Below are positions 6,091 through 13,677 of a DNA stretch of 64,000 nt, one piece after another. This stretch comes from Polaromonas sp. SP1. GTDB taxonomy: Bacteria > Pseudomonadota > Gammaproteobacteria > Burkholderiales > Burkholderiaceae_C. The position numbers and the translations under genes are program-made. The notes under the pieces are model-generated. The model saw only the letters and a program-made list of their open reading frames with translations, was not told the DNA's origin and did no database searches. How positions within the stretch are numbered: position 1 is the stretch's first letter; every line of letters starts with the position of its first letter. The stretch lies in assembly GCF_003711205.1 (NCBI RefSeq), contig NZ_CP031013.1, forward strand, positions 2,646,501 to 2,710,500, read 5' to 3'.

Positions 6091-6480
6091 ATGCAGCGCT
6101 ACACGAAAGCCGCGCTTGCCCTTCTGGGCCTCTTGGTTCTCGGCTGGGGCGCAGTAAAGCTTGTCTATGAGCCTTTCATGACCAGGCAGCTGATTGCCCT
6201 AATGGCGGAGGAATCGCGCAAGATCGAGGCCTTCAACGCGGTTGGAAGGCTTGAGACCTACGATTCATTAAGCACTCTTCTTCAAAAGGGGTGTTTACGC
6301 GAAGCGGCGCAGCTCATCGAGATTCAGCAGAGCCTCCTTTTGACGGGTATCGCGCACGACATGGAACAAAGCCCGGAGGTGTCCAAGGTTGTTTCCGGCC
6401 GAAATGCGCAAGTAGCCGAACGCGCGCGTGCTGAGGCTACCAACCGAAACCCACCCCGGGGGTACACGCCATGCCGCTGA
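6091..6480 (+). CDS. Cassette 12: single-pass membrane or exported helical protein, 129 aa
   Basis: The N-terminus MQRYTKAALALLGLLVLGWG is a signal anchor or signal peptide. The rest is helical and charged (IALMAEESRKIEAFNAVGRLETYDSLSTLLQ, EAAQLIEIQQSLLLTGIAHDMEQ), so it is probably periplasmic or membrane-tethered. It contains one Cys at the head of a helix (KGCLREAA) and one at the end. No family is recognised. Confidence 0.55.
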   Translation: MQRYTKAALALLGLLVLGWGAVKLVYEPFMTRQLIALMAEESRKIEAFNAVGRLETYDSLSTLLQKGCLREAAQLIEIQQSLLLTGIAHDMEQSPEVSKVVSGRNAQVAERARAEATNRNPPRGYTPCR

Positions 6481-6481
6481 T

Positions 6482-6562
6482 CTCTAGCTTGGCAGTCGAT
6501 GCGGACGTCCTCGCTGCGCGCTTTCGCGCGCCATCGGCCCGCCGGTCACTTCTACGTTTGAC
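6482..6562 (+). other. attC12, degenerate cores
   Basis: R'' reads CTCTAGC (6482-6488) instead of RYYYAAC, and R' reads GTTTGAC (6556-6562). GCGCGC/GCGCGC arms with a CTTTC loop form the inner stem; total 81 bp. Probably a weak or inactive site, although the GTT triplet is kept. Confidence 0.6.
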
Positions 6563-6565
6563 CTC

Positions 6566-6907
6566 ATGATCTTTGCCGTTGCCACCGATGAATGCACGCT
6601 AACCGCCTTCGAAAGCGAGGCCGCCGCGGTCGTCGCGTGCGAAGGCCTCGACGTTGAAGCTGCAGACTGGCTCTTTTGGGACGACTGTGGCAGGCCGCTT
6701 GAGCCACTGTTCTCCATCCCAAACAAACGAGGATTTTTCATGGTGCAGAACGGCGTCTACTCCCTTGTGCCGGCCACGCCAAATCACCACGCAGATCTCG
6801 ACGAAGCGCTAGACGAAGTGCGCAATTTCGAGTCACCCGCACCATTCAACAGTGCCGAAGGTGTGCGCGCATACCTCGCCCGCAAAGGAGGCAGCAATGA
6901 GGTCTAA
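6566..6907 (+). CDS. Cassette 13: hypothetical acidic protein, 113 aa
   Basis: A soluble acidic protein, starting MIFAVATDECTLTAFESEAA and containing DWLFWDDCGRPLEPLFSIPN. It resembles small conserved unknown proteins often met as integron cassettes; no function is known to me. The TAA stop overlaps R'' of attC13, and ATG follows attC12 by 3 bases. Confidence 0.55.
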   Translation: MIFAVATDECTLTAFESEAAAVVACEGLDVEAADWLFWDDCGRPLEPLFSIPNKRGFFMVQNGVYSLVPATPNHHADLDEALDEVRNFESPAPFNSAEGVRAYLARKGGSNEV

Positions 6908-6964
6908 CAGGTCGTTCGACGCGGACACGCAGCAGCATCGCGCCGGTCAACTCCAACGTTAGGC
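6902..6964 (+). other. attC13 recombination site
   Basis: R'' GTCTAAC (6902-6908), R' GTTAGGC (6958-6964), 63 bp. The outer ends AGGTCGTTCGACnCGGACACGC and GCGCCGGTCAACTCC almost repeat those of attC1, but the long 20-bp stem of attC1 is absent. Confidence 0.85.
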
Positions 6965-6979
6965 GCCAGGGCCTCGCTT

Positions 6980-7315
6980 ATGTTCGAAGTCATCGCGTAC
7001 ATAGCCATCCTTGTGGGGTTGGCGGCTGGCTTCCTGTGGGGCATTGAGCGCATTGCTAAGCGCATCGGCGGCCGCAATACATGGTTGCTGTTTCTTGTCG
7101 GCCTTCCTCTCGTTGCAGGTGTGATGGTCGCATGGCTCAACAGAACTGAGTTGGCCTGGTGGCAGTTAGTTCTGTACCCACTGGTGGCGCCATTCGTTGC
7201 CTCAGCTGTTCTGCTATTGGCATACGCTGCTGTCAATCCGTACGCGCTCATCGCCTTGGTCGGGGCGTTGTGCCGGCGCGCACGCGAACGAATCTTTCAC
7301 GCGGGTAAACGGTAG
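6980..7315 (+). CDS. Cassette 14: membrane protein, 111 aa
   Basis: Three hydrophobic helices (about residues 3-20, 34-52 and 61-90) are separated by basic loops (ERIAKRIGGRN) and followed by a basic tail (RRARERIFHAGKR), suggesting an inner-membrane protein with a cytoplasmic C-terminus. It is the last cassette in the array and unrecognised. Confidence 0.6.
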   Translation: MFEVIAYIAILVGLAAGFLWGIERIAKRIGGRNTWLLFLVGLPLVAGVMVAWLNRTELAWWQLVLYPLVAPFVASAVLLLAYAAVNPYALIALVGALCRRARERIFHAGKR

Positions 7316-7321
7316 CATGGC

Positions 7322-7399
7322 GCCTAGCATGTTGGTCAACCGAACACGCTCTGGTCGGCCTCGCCTCCTGGCGCGTGCCGATTACCGCCAACGTTAGTG
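7322..7399 (+). other. attC14, last site of the array
   Basis: R'' GCCTAGC (7322-7328) departs from the AAC consensus; R' GTTAGTG (7393-7399) keeps GTTAG only. The inner arms are imperfect. The TAA stop of the recombinase gene on the - strand is read from the TTA inside this R', so the gene and the end of the site overlap. Confidence 0.65.
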
Positions 7400-7993
7400 C
7401 TCTGAAAAGATCTCGCATTGTCCGTTGGCTCTATGCAAGGCACGTTTAATGCTGCTTATGTGAGTTCCAAAGCGCCGCGCGACTGCAGACTTCGTGGCTT
7501 GTCCGCTTAGAACCAAACGCACAGCCTCACTTTCTTCCGCTGGCGCCATAGCCCTAGGCCTGCCGGGCTTAGAGCCTCGTCGCATCGCCGCGTGGAGTCC
7601 GGCCCTTGTGCGTTCACGAATCATTTCCAGTTCGAACTCGGCGAAGGCGCCAACGATCTGCATCATCATCCGACCCGCTGCGGTGCTGGTATCGATGGTT
7701 TCGGTAAGACTGCGAAACTGGGCGCCTTGGGCATTTATCCGGTCGAGAATGATCAGTAGATGTTTTAGAGACCGTGCAAGGCGGTCCAACTTGTAGACAA
7801 CCAAGATATCTCCGGGTCGAAGTAGCGTTAGCAGTTTCTCTAACTCAGCGCACTTGGTGTCGCCCCCTGATCGTTTCTCTTCAAAAATATGTTGAACCCC
7901 CGCTTTTCGCAAAGCGTCATATTGGGTGTGGAGTTCTTGTTCTTGCGTGCTAACACGCGCATATCCGTAAATCAATCTCTCCCTCTCAGACAT
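7394..7993 (-). CDS. Serine recombinase (resolvase/DNA invertase family)
   Basis: The N-terminal catalytic domain carries YGYARVSTQEQ with Ser15 as the predicted nucleophile and Arg13, followed by YKLDRLARSLKHLL and IDTSTAAGRMMMQIVGAFAEFE. This is the complete active-site pattern of small serine recombinases. The E-helix (ERTRAGLHAAMRRG) leads into a C-terminal helix-turn-helix (about residues 155-190, KSAVARRFGTHISSIKRAL). At 199 aa it is full length. Such enzymes resolve cointegrates or invert segments at paired sites. The gene converges on the cassette array and its stop lies in the R' of attC14. The upstream region has small palindromes (8005-8017 and GCCTAGGC near 8026) that could be crossover sites. 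No transposase is adjacent. Confidence 0.9.
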   Translation of the reverse strand: MSERERLIYGYARVSTQEQELHTQYDALRKAGVQHIFEEKRSGGDTKCAELEKLLTLLRPGDILVVYKLDRLARSLKHLLIILDRINAQGAQFRSLTETIDTSTAAGRMMMQIVGAFAEFELEMIRERTRAGLHAAMRRGSKPGRPRAMAPAEESEAVRLVLSGQATKSAVARRFGTHISSIKRALHRANGQCEIFSEH

Positions 7994-8081
7994 TTTTTAT
8001 TTGCCTACAAACTGTAGAGAGATGCCGCCTAGGCAGGCTTTAACCCCTGTAAAACCTGACAGGGATGAAAAGCGTGTGGGC

Positions 8082-8108
8082 GAAAAAAAACCGGCATTTG
8101 CCGGCTGC
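8082..8108 (-). terminator. Terminator of the kyn operon
   Basis: On the - strand, CCGGCA..TGCCGG forms a tight hairpin followed by eight T residues, about 30 bases after the kynA stop. It separates the kyn operon from the recombinase gene transcribed in the same direction. Confidence 0.8.
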
Positions 8109-8139
8109 GATGGCATCTGAGGTCGGTCGGAAACGTCCG

Positions 8140-9000
8140 TTACAGATCCGTGCGCAGCTTCCATATCTCCGGAAACAGCACCACATCCAGCATCTTGCGC
8201 AAATAACTCACGCCACCAGTGCCGCCGGTGCCGCGCTTGAAGCCGATCACGCGTTCCACGGTCGTCACGTGACGAAAGCGCCAAAGCCGGAAGGCATCTT
8301 CCAGGTCGGTGAGTTCTTCGCCGAGCTGGTACAGGTCCCAGTACTTCTTGGGGTCGCGGTAGACCACCAGCCAGGCCTGCTCGACGGCGTCGCTTTCTTC
8401 ATAGCCTTGGGTCCAGTCGCGCTGCGTGTGGCTGGCGGGTACGGCCAGGCCGCGGCGGGCCAGCAGGCGCAGGGCTTCGTCATAGAGTGATGGCGCTTCG
8501 TATGCGGCTTGCACCTGCGCGAGCAGGTCGGGCCTGTGCGCGTGGGGTTTGAGCATGGAGGCGTTTTTGTTGCCGAGTGCAAATTCAATGCAGCGGTACT
8601 GTGCGCTTTGAAAGCCGCTGGAGTTGGCGAGGTAGGGGCGGATGGCGCTGTATTCGGGCGGCGTCATGGTGGCCAGCACGTCCCAGGCGTGCACCAGCTG
8701 CTCCATGATGCGGCTCACACGGGCCAGCATCTTGAAGGCGCCGCCGAGCTCGTCTTTCGCCACGTTGGCAATCGCGCCGCGCAACTCGTGCAGCATCAGC
8801 TTCATCCAGAGTTCACTGGTCTGGTGCTGGATGATGAAGAGCATCTCGTTGTGGTCGGGCGAGAGCGGCTTTTGGGCGCTGAGGATGGCGTCGAGCTGCA
8901 GGTAGTCGCCATAGCTCATGGACTTGCTGAAGTCGAGCTGCGCTTTTTCATCGCGCACGATGTCTGCGGGCGCTTGGGGTTTGTTGTTGTCGTTGTTCAT
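8140..9000 (-). CDS. kynA: Tryptophan 2,3-dioxygenase
   Basis: It opens the indole ring of L-tryptophan with O2 to give N-formylkynurenine, the first step of the kynurenine pathway, using heme. Family hallmarks: [19 protein letters not shown] (distal His about 59), RRGLAVP, and [21 protein letters not shown] with the axial heme His and the TGG substrate loop. Start chosen at ATG 9000 (MNNDNN), which overlaps the kynU stop as TGATG; an upstream in-frame start would extend far into kynU. Length 286 aa is normal. Third gene of the kynB-kynU-kynA operon. Confidence 0.95.
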   Translation of the reverse strand: MNNDNNKPQAPADIVRDEKAQLDFSKSMSYGDYLQLDAILSAQKPLSPDHNEMLFIIQHQTSELWMKLMLHELRGAIANVAKDELGGAFKMLARVSRIMEQLVHAWDVLATMTPPEYSAIRPYLANSSGFQSAQYRCIEFALGNKNASMLKPHAHRPDLLAQVQAAYEAPSLYDEALRLLARRGLAVPASHTQRDWTQGYEESDAVEQAWLVVYRDPKKYWDLYQLGEELTDLEDAFRLWRFRHVTTVERVIGFKRGTGGTGGVSYLRKMLDVVLFPEIWKLRTDL

Positions 9001-10292
9001 CAGGTGACCGCGTGCTTCTGGTTGAATTCGGGTTTTTTCCATTCGGCGGTTTCAAGCACCTGCTTTAATTGTTCGACGGCGTTCCAGACGTCTTCAAAAC
9101 CGATGTAGAGCGGCGTGAAGCCGAAGCGCAGGATGTCGGGCATACCCGTTCGTCCTGAGCCTGTCGAAGGATCACCCGCGCGGAAGTCGCCGATCACGCC
9201 GCGTGCGATCAGCGCCTGCACGATGGCGTAGGCGCCTTCGGTTCTCGTTAAGCAGACCTGCGAGCCGCGTTGGGCGTGTTCGCGCGGTGTCGCCAGGCCC
9301 AGGCCGTGGCCCGCGCAGCGTTCTTCGACGAGCTGGATAAACAGGTCGGTGAGCGCCAGCGATTTTTTGCGCAGGGCCTGCATGCCGCCCAGCGGCTCTG
9401 CGGCCAGCACGGTGTCCAGCCCGCACTCCAGCGCCGTCATGCTCAGGATGGGCTGGGTGCCGCAGAGATAACGTGAGATGCCGGCTGCGGGCTTGTAGTC
9501 GGGCGTGAATTCAAATGGCGCGGCATGGCCCCACCAGCCGGCCAGCGGTTGCCAGAAGCGGTCGGCGTGTTTGGGGTTGACCCAGACAAAGGCCGGCGCG
9601 CCGGGGCCGCCGTTGAGGTATTTGTAGCCGCAGCCGATGGAGAAATCCGCCTTGGCGGCGTTCAGCGCCACCGGCACGGCGCCTGCGCTGTGGGCCAGGT
9701 CCCAGACGGTGAGTGCGCCGGCTGCGTGGGCTGCGGCGGTGACGGCGGCCATGTCGTGCATGGCGCCGGTGCGGTAGTTCACGTGGGTCAGCATCAGCAC
9801 GGCGACCTCGGCGGTGAGCGCCGCGGTAATCCCTTCGGGCTCGACGAGCTGCAGGCGATAACCGCGCTCGCGGCACAGCGCTTCGGCGATGTAGAGATCG
9901 GTCGGGAAGTTGCTGCGTTCGCTGACGATGATTTTGCGCGCGGGTGCGTCCTGCGCGGCGATGTGCAGTGCGGCGCTCAGCACCTTGTAGAGGTTGATGG
10001 AGGTGCTGTCGGTCGCCACCACTTCGCCGGGGGCTGCGCCTATCAGCTGCGCGATCTTGTTGCCCAGACGCTGCGGCAGCTCAAACCAGCCGGCGCTGTT
10101 CCACGAACGGATCAGGCCCTGGCCCCATTCGGCCGTGACCGCCTCGGCGACGCGGGCGGCGGCGGTGGTGGGCAGCACGCCCAGCGAGTTGCCGTCAAGG
10201 TAGATCACGCCTTCGGGCAGGGTGAATTGCTGGCGCAGCGCGCGCAGCGGGTCTTGCGCATCCAGGGCGCGGCAGTCTTGCAAAGTGGTCAT
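9000..10292 (-). CDS. kynU: Kynureninase
   Basis: A PLP enzyme that cleaves kynurenine to anthranilate and alanine. [14 protein letters not shown] holds the Schiff-base lysine; [11 protein letters not shown] and the [11 protein letters not shown] strand are typical of the family. At 430 aa it is slightly long because residues about 374-382 (DPSTGSGRT) interrupt the usual [14 protein letters not shown] segment. That peptide is the translation of a dispersed palindromic repeat (9147-9172). The insertion keeps the frame and the motif after it ([20 protein letters not shown]) is intact, so activity is likely kept. 12 bases separate it from kynB. Confidence 0.94.
   Translation of the reverse strand: MTTLQDCRALDAQDPLRALRQQFTLPEGVIYLDGNSLGVLPTTAAARVAEAVTAEWGQGLIRSWNSAGWFELPQRLGNKIAQLIGAAPGEVVATDSTSINLYKVLSAALHIAAQDAPARKIIVSERSNFPTDLYIAEALCRERGYRLQLVEPEGITAALTAEVAVLMLTHVNYRTGAMHDMAAVTAAAHAAGALTVWDLAHSAGAVPVALNAAKADFSIGCGYKYLNGGPGAPAFVWVNPKHADRFWQPLAGWWGHAAPFEFTPDYKPAAGISRYLCGTQPILSMTALECGLDTVLAAEPLGGMQALRKKSLALTDLFIQLVEERCAGHGLGLATPREHAQRGSQVCLTRTEGAYAIVQALIARGVIGDFRAGDPSTGSGRTGMPDILRFGFTPLYIGFEDVWNAVEQLKQVLETAEWKKPEFNQKHAVT
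9147..9172. repeat. Dispersed palindromic repeat inserted in kynU
   Basis: CGTTCGTCCTGAGCCTGTCG followed by AAGGAT matches a short repeat widespread between genes of Burkholderiales and other Proteobacteria. Arms TTCGTCC/CCTGAG and CTGTCGAAGG allow partial pairing. Here it is within kynU, in frame, adding about a dozen residues. Confidence 0.7.
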
Positions 10293-10304
10293 GGGTTTTT
10301 GTCT

Positions 10305-10952
10305 TCAGGAAAGTTCGCGCAGGATGGCGCGCACGGGGGAGGCGTCTGCACGCATGAGCTTGAGCGGCAGGGCAATGAGTTCGTAGTCGCCTTCGGGTAC
10401 CTCGTCGAGCACCAGGTTTTCGAGCACGCGCAGGCCGTGCGCCAGCAACTGGTGGTGGCTGGGCAAGTCCTGGCTGGTGGCCGGGTCCACGCTGGGGGTG
10501 TCTATGCCGATCAATGCTATGTTTTTTGTAGCTAGAAGTGCAAGCGTATCCTGGGCTACAGCCGTAAATGACTCCCAACTCTGGCTGGCGGTATGGGAGG
10601 TGCGCAGCAGCACGCGCGGCGGCAGGTCGTCGAGCGCATGGGCAATGTGTTCGGGCAACACCAGCGGGCCGCAGTCCATGCAATGGATCACGCGGCAAGG
10701 CCCCAGGTAGGCGGGCAGATCCACCTCGCCGATGCTGGCCTCGCCATTGGCGTAGTGCAGCGGGGCGTCGGCATGCGCGCCGGTGTGCGGCGACAGCGTG
10801 ATGGCGTTGACGTTGACCGGGCAGCCCGGCTCCAGTGAGAAATGCAGTTGCTGCGAGTAGGCGGTGTCGCCGGGAAACACGGCGGCGTTTTCGTCGACCG
10901 GCGGCGAGATGTCCCAGAGCTTGCGCGGTGTTGAGGGGGTGGAGGCAGGCAT
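10305..10952 (-). CDS. kynB: Kynurenine formamidase (arylformamidase)
   Basis: Hydrolyses N-formylkynurenine to kynurenine and formate. The metal-binding motif HTGAHADAP (residues about 55-63) and WDISPPVDE at the N-terminus are diagnostic of the bacterial cyclase-type KynB. 215 aa is normal. First gene of kynBUA; start ATG at 10952. Residues about 130-146 (AVAQDTLALLATKNIA) are written in AT-rich codons that match a dispersed Comamonadaceae repeat, see the separate entry. Confidence 0.94.
   Translation of the reverse strand: MPASTPSTPRKLWDISPPVDENAAVFPGDTAYSQQLHFSLEPGCPVNVNAITLSPHTGAHADAPLHYANGEASIGEVDLPAYLGPCRVIHCMDCGPLVLPEHIAHALDDLPPRVLLRTSHTASQSWESFTAVAQDTLALLATKNIALIGIDTPSVDPATSQDLPSHHQLLAHGLRVLENLVLDEVPEGDYELIALPLKLMRADASPVRAILRELS
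10513..10560 (-). repeat. REP-like element overlapping kynB coding sequence
   Basis: On the - strand, GCTGTAGCCCAGGATACGCT then TGCACTTCTAGCTACAAAAA then CATAGCA follows the layout of the family's dispersed element (..TAGCCC..GC..GCAAGC..AGCTAnnAAAATAGCA). It stands out as AT-rich inside GC-rich kynB. The protein length is normal, so this is an overwrite or resemblance, not a simple insertion. Confidence 0.4.
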
Positions 10953-10996
10953 GGGTGCAAAGGTAGCACCGGCAAAAAAGCCGTGGTGTCGGTTAT

Positions 10997-11024
10997 TTCC
11001 AACAATCCGAAAAATTGTTGAAAC
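10997..11024. promoter_or_regulatory. Dyad operator candidate upstream of kynB
   Basis: TTTCCAACAAT and ATTGTTGAAA form an inverted repeat around a 7-base centre, about 48 bases upstream of the kynB start. It is the only strong dyad in the kynB/SDR intergenic region. Kyn operons are often controlled by the Lrp/AsnC-type regulator KynR, which could bind here; no kynR gene is in the window. Confidence 0.45.
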
Positions 11025-11174
11025 CTAAAGTACCTGATGAAAGCGCGAAGCAGGCGCGTCAGGATCTCCCTGTGCAAATCGCCAGCCTGGGGCACAATTC
11101 GCGCTTGTGGCGCTTATCGCTGCATCGATTTACCAACCCTCCAAAAAACCTTCCATCAGAGACAAAGGCACACC

Positions 11175-11939
11175 ATGAATTCCGAGAACAAGTCCAACGG
11201 CAAAGTCGCACTCGTCACCGGCGCGGGCACCGGCATCGGCAAGGCGGTGGCGCTGGCCCTGCTGCGTGAAGGCTATAGCGTCGCGCTGGTGGGCCGCCGT
11301 GCTGAGCCGCTGAATGACGTCGCCAAAGAGTCGGGCACCGACCGCGCGCTGGCCGTGCCGACCGACGTGAGCCAGCCCGAATCGGTGGCGGCGGCGTTCG
11401 CGAAAGTGAAGGAAAAGTTCGGCCGGCTCGATTTGCTGTTCAACAACGCCGGTGTGGGCGCGCCGCCGATCAACCTCGAAGACATCAGCTTTGAGCAGTG
11501 GACCAATGTGGTGAACATCAACCTGACCGGTTCTTTCCTCTGCGCGCAGGCGGCCATCCGGCTGATGAAAGACCAGACTCCACAGGGCGGCCGCATCATC
11601 AACAACGGCTCGATTTCGGCCCACGCGCCGCGGCCCAACTCGGCGCCTTACACCGCTACCAAACACGCCATCACGGGTTTGACGAAATCCATCTCGCTGG
11701 ATGGCCGCAAGTACAACATCGCCTGCGGCCAGATCGACATCGGCAACGCCATGACGGAGCTGGCCGCGCGCATGGCCAAGGGCGTGCCGCAAGCCAACGG
11801 CGAGATCGCCATTGAGCCGATGATGGACGCGAAGGAAGTGGCCGAGGCGGTGGTGCACATGGCTTCGCTGCCACTGTCGACCAATGTGCAGTTCATGACC
11901 ATCATGGCCACGAAGATGCCGTTTGTGGGGCGCGGTTAA
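11175..11939 (+). CDS. Short-chain dehydrogenase/reductase
   Basis: A Rossmann-fold NAD(P) oxidoreductase: TGAGTGIG cofactor loop, NNAG, and a catalytic Ser/Tyr/Lys set in [22 protein letters not shown]. 254 aa, classical SDR length. Start ATG 11175 with AAAGG upstream (the frame is open further upstream without a plausible start). Transcribed away from kynB from a shared 222-bp intergenic region. Substrate unknown. Just after its stop, CGGTTAAGC is repeated three times in tandem. Confidence 0.88.
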   Translation: MNSENKSNGKVALVTGAGTGIGKAVALALLREGYSVALVGRRAEPLNDVAKESGTDRALAVPTDVSQPESVAAAFAKVKEKFGRLDLLFNNAGVGAPPINLEDISFEQWTNVVNINLTGSFLCAQAAIRLMKDQTPQGGRIINNGSISAHAPRPNSAPYTATKHAITGLTKSISLDGRKYNIACGQIDIGNAMTELAARMAKGVPQANGEIAIEPMMDAKEVAEAVVHMASLPLSTNVQFMTIMATKMPFVGRG

Positions 11940-11960
11940 GCGGTTAAGCGGTTAAGCGCT
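11934..11960. repeat. Three tandem copies of a 9-bp unit
   Basis: The unit CGGTTAAGC is repeated about three times without spacers. The first copy contains the TAA stop codon of the SDR gene, so the array probably arose by slippage over the stop codon. Each unit again provides an in-frame TAA. Confidence 0.8.
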
Positions 11961-11979
11961 GCTGCGGCCCCGCACCGCG

Positions 11980-13422
11980 TCACACGGCCTTGCGGGGCCT
12001 CATCATCGCCAGCACGTAATACACACCGCCCCCGATCGCCACGCCGAAGAACCAGCCGTAAATGCCCCACCACGAGGGCAACAGGCTGGTGAAGTTGGGC
12101 AGGATGCTGGAGAAAAGGGCGCCGATGGCGGTGGCGATCAGCGCGTTGGCGTTCCAGCCGCCCTGGTAGCGGTATTCGCCGTCCTCGTGGTAGAGCGCCT
12201 CGACGTTCACTTCACCCTTGGCGATCAGGTAGTAGTCGACCAGGATGATGCCCAGCAGCGGCCCCATGGTGGCGCCTATGGCACCTACGAAAGTCGCCGC
12301 ATTGCCTTCCCACGGCGCGAAGGGATACAGCACCAGCGCGATGCCGGCGGCGATGTAGCCACCGGTCTTGAAGCTGACCTTGCGCGGGAACACGTTGGCA
12401 AAGTCAAAGGCGGGGGATACGAAGTTGGCCACCACGTTGATGCCCAGTGTGGCGACCGCGAAGGTGAGCGCGGCCAGCAAGGCGAGGAACCAGCTGTCGA
12501 ACTTGGCGGAGATCTGCTCGGGGTGCAGCAGCACCTCACCGTAGACCTTGAAGGCGGCGATGGTGGTGACGCCGGCCACCAGCGAGAACAGCACCAGGTT
12601 GATCGGCAGGCCCCAGAGGTTGCCTTTGCGCACGGTGGCCTTGTCTTTGGCGTAGCGCGAGAAGTCGCAGAAGTTGAGGTACAGCGCCGCGAAGTAGGTG
12701 ATCCACGTCGCGCCCACGGCCATCAACGCCCAGAACGAGCCGGGCTCGCCTGGCACACCCGCGTCTTTGGTCTTGGCCAGCAGCACGTCTTGCGGGATGC
12801 CGTGATCGAACGAAAAACCGCCGGCCTTCACGCACAGGCCCACGGCCAGCACCAGCATGGCGATCCAGACAGCGGGGCCGGCCCAGTCCTGGAATTTGCG
12901 CACCGTTTCCATGCCGTTCTGGATGATCAGCAGCTGCAGCGCCCACACCACGACAAAACAGATCACCTCCAGGCCCGAGTGGCCCAGCAGGTGCGTCGAT
13001 TTGTGGAAAGCCATGATGGCGTCGGAGCGCGTGAGCAGCGCCACGATGGCGCCCGAGGCGGCGGCCGTTTGTGCGCCATACCAGAAGCAGGCCACCACCG
13101 CGCGCACCAGCGCCGGCAGGTTGGCGCCCCAGATGCCGAAGGAGGCGCGCGCCAGCACGGGGTAGGGCACGCCGGTTTTCACGCCCGCGTAGCCAACCAG
13201 GTTCATCAGCAGAAAGATCACCATGGAGCTCAGCCCGATGGCGATGAGGAAGTTGGTGAAGCTGCCGCACAGCAAAAACAGGCTGGCCGCGAGGTAGTAG
13301 CCCCAGAGGCTGTGCACGTCGGAAGTCCAGACGTTGAAGATGCTGAAGGTGCCCCAGTTGCGCTCTTTGGCGGGCGCCAGGTCTTCGTTGTACAGATCGG
13401 GCGACGGGTTGCGAATGTCCAC
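11980..13422 (-). CDS. NCS1-family nucleobase/allantoin-type permease
   Basis: A 12-helix secondary transporter of the nucleobase:cation symporter-1 family. The N-terminus NPSPDLYNEDLAPAKERNWGTFSIFNVWTSDVHS is the typical NCS1 signature, followed by hydrophobic helices to the C-terminus. It imports purines, pyrimidines, allantoin or hydantoins; the substrate cannot be fixed from sequence. Start chosen at GTG 13422 because GGAG precedes it by about 8 bases; a longer ATG form would contain an operator-like repeat. 480 aa. It stands alone, with two operator-like elements just upstream, so it is probably regulated. Confidence 0.88.
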   Translation of the reverse strand: MDIRNPSPDLYNEDLAPAKERNWGTFSIFNVWTSDVHSLWGYYLAASLFLLCGSFTNFLIAIGLSSMVIFLLMNLVGYAGVKTGVPYPVLARASFGIWGANLPALVRAVVACFWYGAQTAAASGAIVALLTRSDAIMAFHKSTHLLGHSGLEVICFVVVWALQLLIIQNGMETVRKFQDWAGPAVWIAMLVLAVGLCVKAGGFSFDHGIPQDVLLAKTKDAGVPGEPGSFWALMAVGATWITYFAALYLNFCDFSRYAKDKATVRKGNLWGLPINLVLFSLVAGVTTIAAFKVYGEVLLHPEQISAKFDSWFLALLAALTFAVATLGINVVANFVSPAFDFANVFPRKVSFKTGGYIAAGIALVLYPFAPWEGNAATFVGAIGATMGPLLGIILVDYYLIAKGEVNVEALYHEDGEYRYQGGWNANALIATAIGALFSSILPNFTSLLPSWWGIYGWFFGVAIGGGVYYVLAMMRPRKAV

Positions 13423-13460
13423 GTGTGATCTCCGGTTGATGGGCGTTGCCCCTGGCCAGG

Positions 13461-13500
13461 ACTCCATCAGGATGGCTTCAATCGCATGGCCTGATGGAGT
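13461..13500. promoter_or_regulatory. 11-bp inverted repeat upstream of the NCS1 permease
   Basis: ACTCCATCAGG (13461-13471) and CCTGATGGAGT (13490-13500) are perfect reverse complements with an 18-base spacer, in the 5' region of the permease transcript or overlapping its promoter. It could be an operator or an RNA hairpin close to the ribosome site. Confidence 0.5.
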
Positions 13501-13508
13501 GTTCAGTT

Positions 13509-13518
13509 TTGTATACAG
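13509..13518. promoter_or_regulatory. GntR-type operator candidate TTGTATACAG
   Basis: TTGTATACAG fits the TTGTATACAA-like palindromes bound by FCD-type GntR regulators, which often control nucleobase and sugar-acid genes. It lies about 90 bases upstream of the permease start, a sensible promoter position. Confidence 0.35.
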
Positions 13519-13677
13519 GAACTGTACTCACCGACGCGGAATTCAATTTGCGGGTTTACCCTTGCCTCGCTGGCTTGGGTCGAACGGCTTTGAATCCTGT
13601 TGTTGTGAGCACCGTCGGGGTGCGGGTTGCAGGTTTCGTGCCATTGGCGGGGCCACGGCGCCGCTGTGGCTGCACGT

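Larger units (their letters stand above)
1107..7399 (+). mobile_element. Integron cassette array without integrase (CALIN), 14 cassettes
   Basis: Fourteen short ORFs on the + strand are each followed by an attC-type site. The R'' cores match or approach RYYYAAC, the R' cores GTTRRRY, and inverted inner arms lie between. Stop codons repeatedly fall inside R'' and start codons lie just after R', as in real gene cassettes. No tyrosine integron integrase is found in the 64 kb, so this is either a cluster of attC sites lacking an integrase or the distal end of an array cut by rearrangement. The left limit is the core site at 1107; the right limit is the R' at 7393-7399, overlapped by a recombinase gene. 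Bases 356-1106 contain no cassettes. Confidence 0.9.

Noticed and set aside
1107-7399. Array of regularly spaced repeats taken as a CRISPR
   Set aside because: Spacing is several hundred bases with ORFs between, and the repeats have attC cores; no cas genes.
12187-13428. Long open frame on the + strand opposite the NCS1 permease
   Set aside because: It mirrors the permease codons, is rich in His/Gln/Gly/Arg as GC-rich antisense frames are, and has no family similarity.
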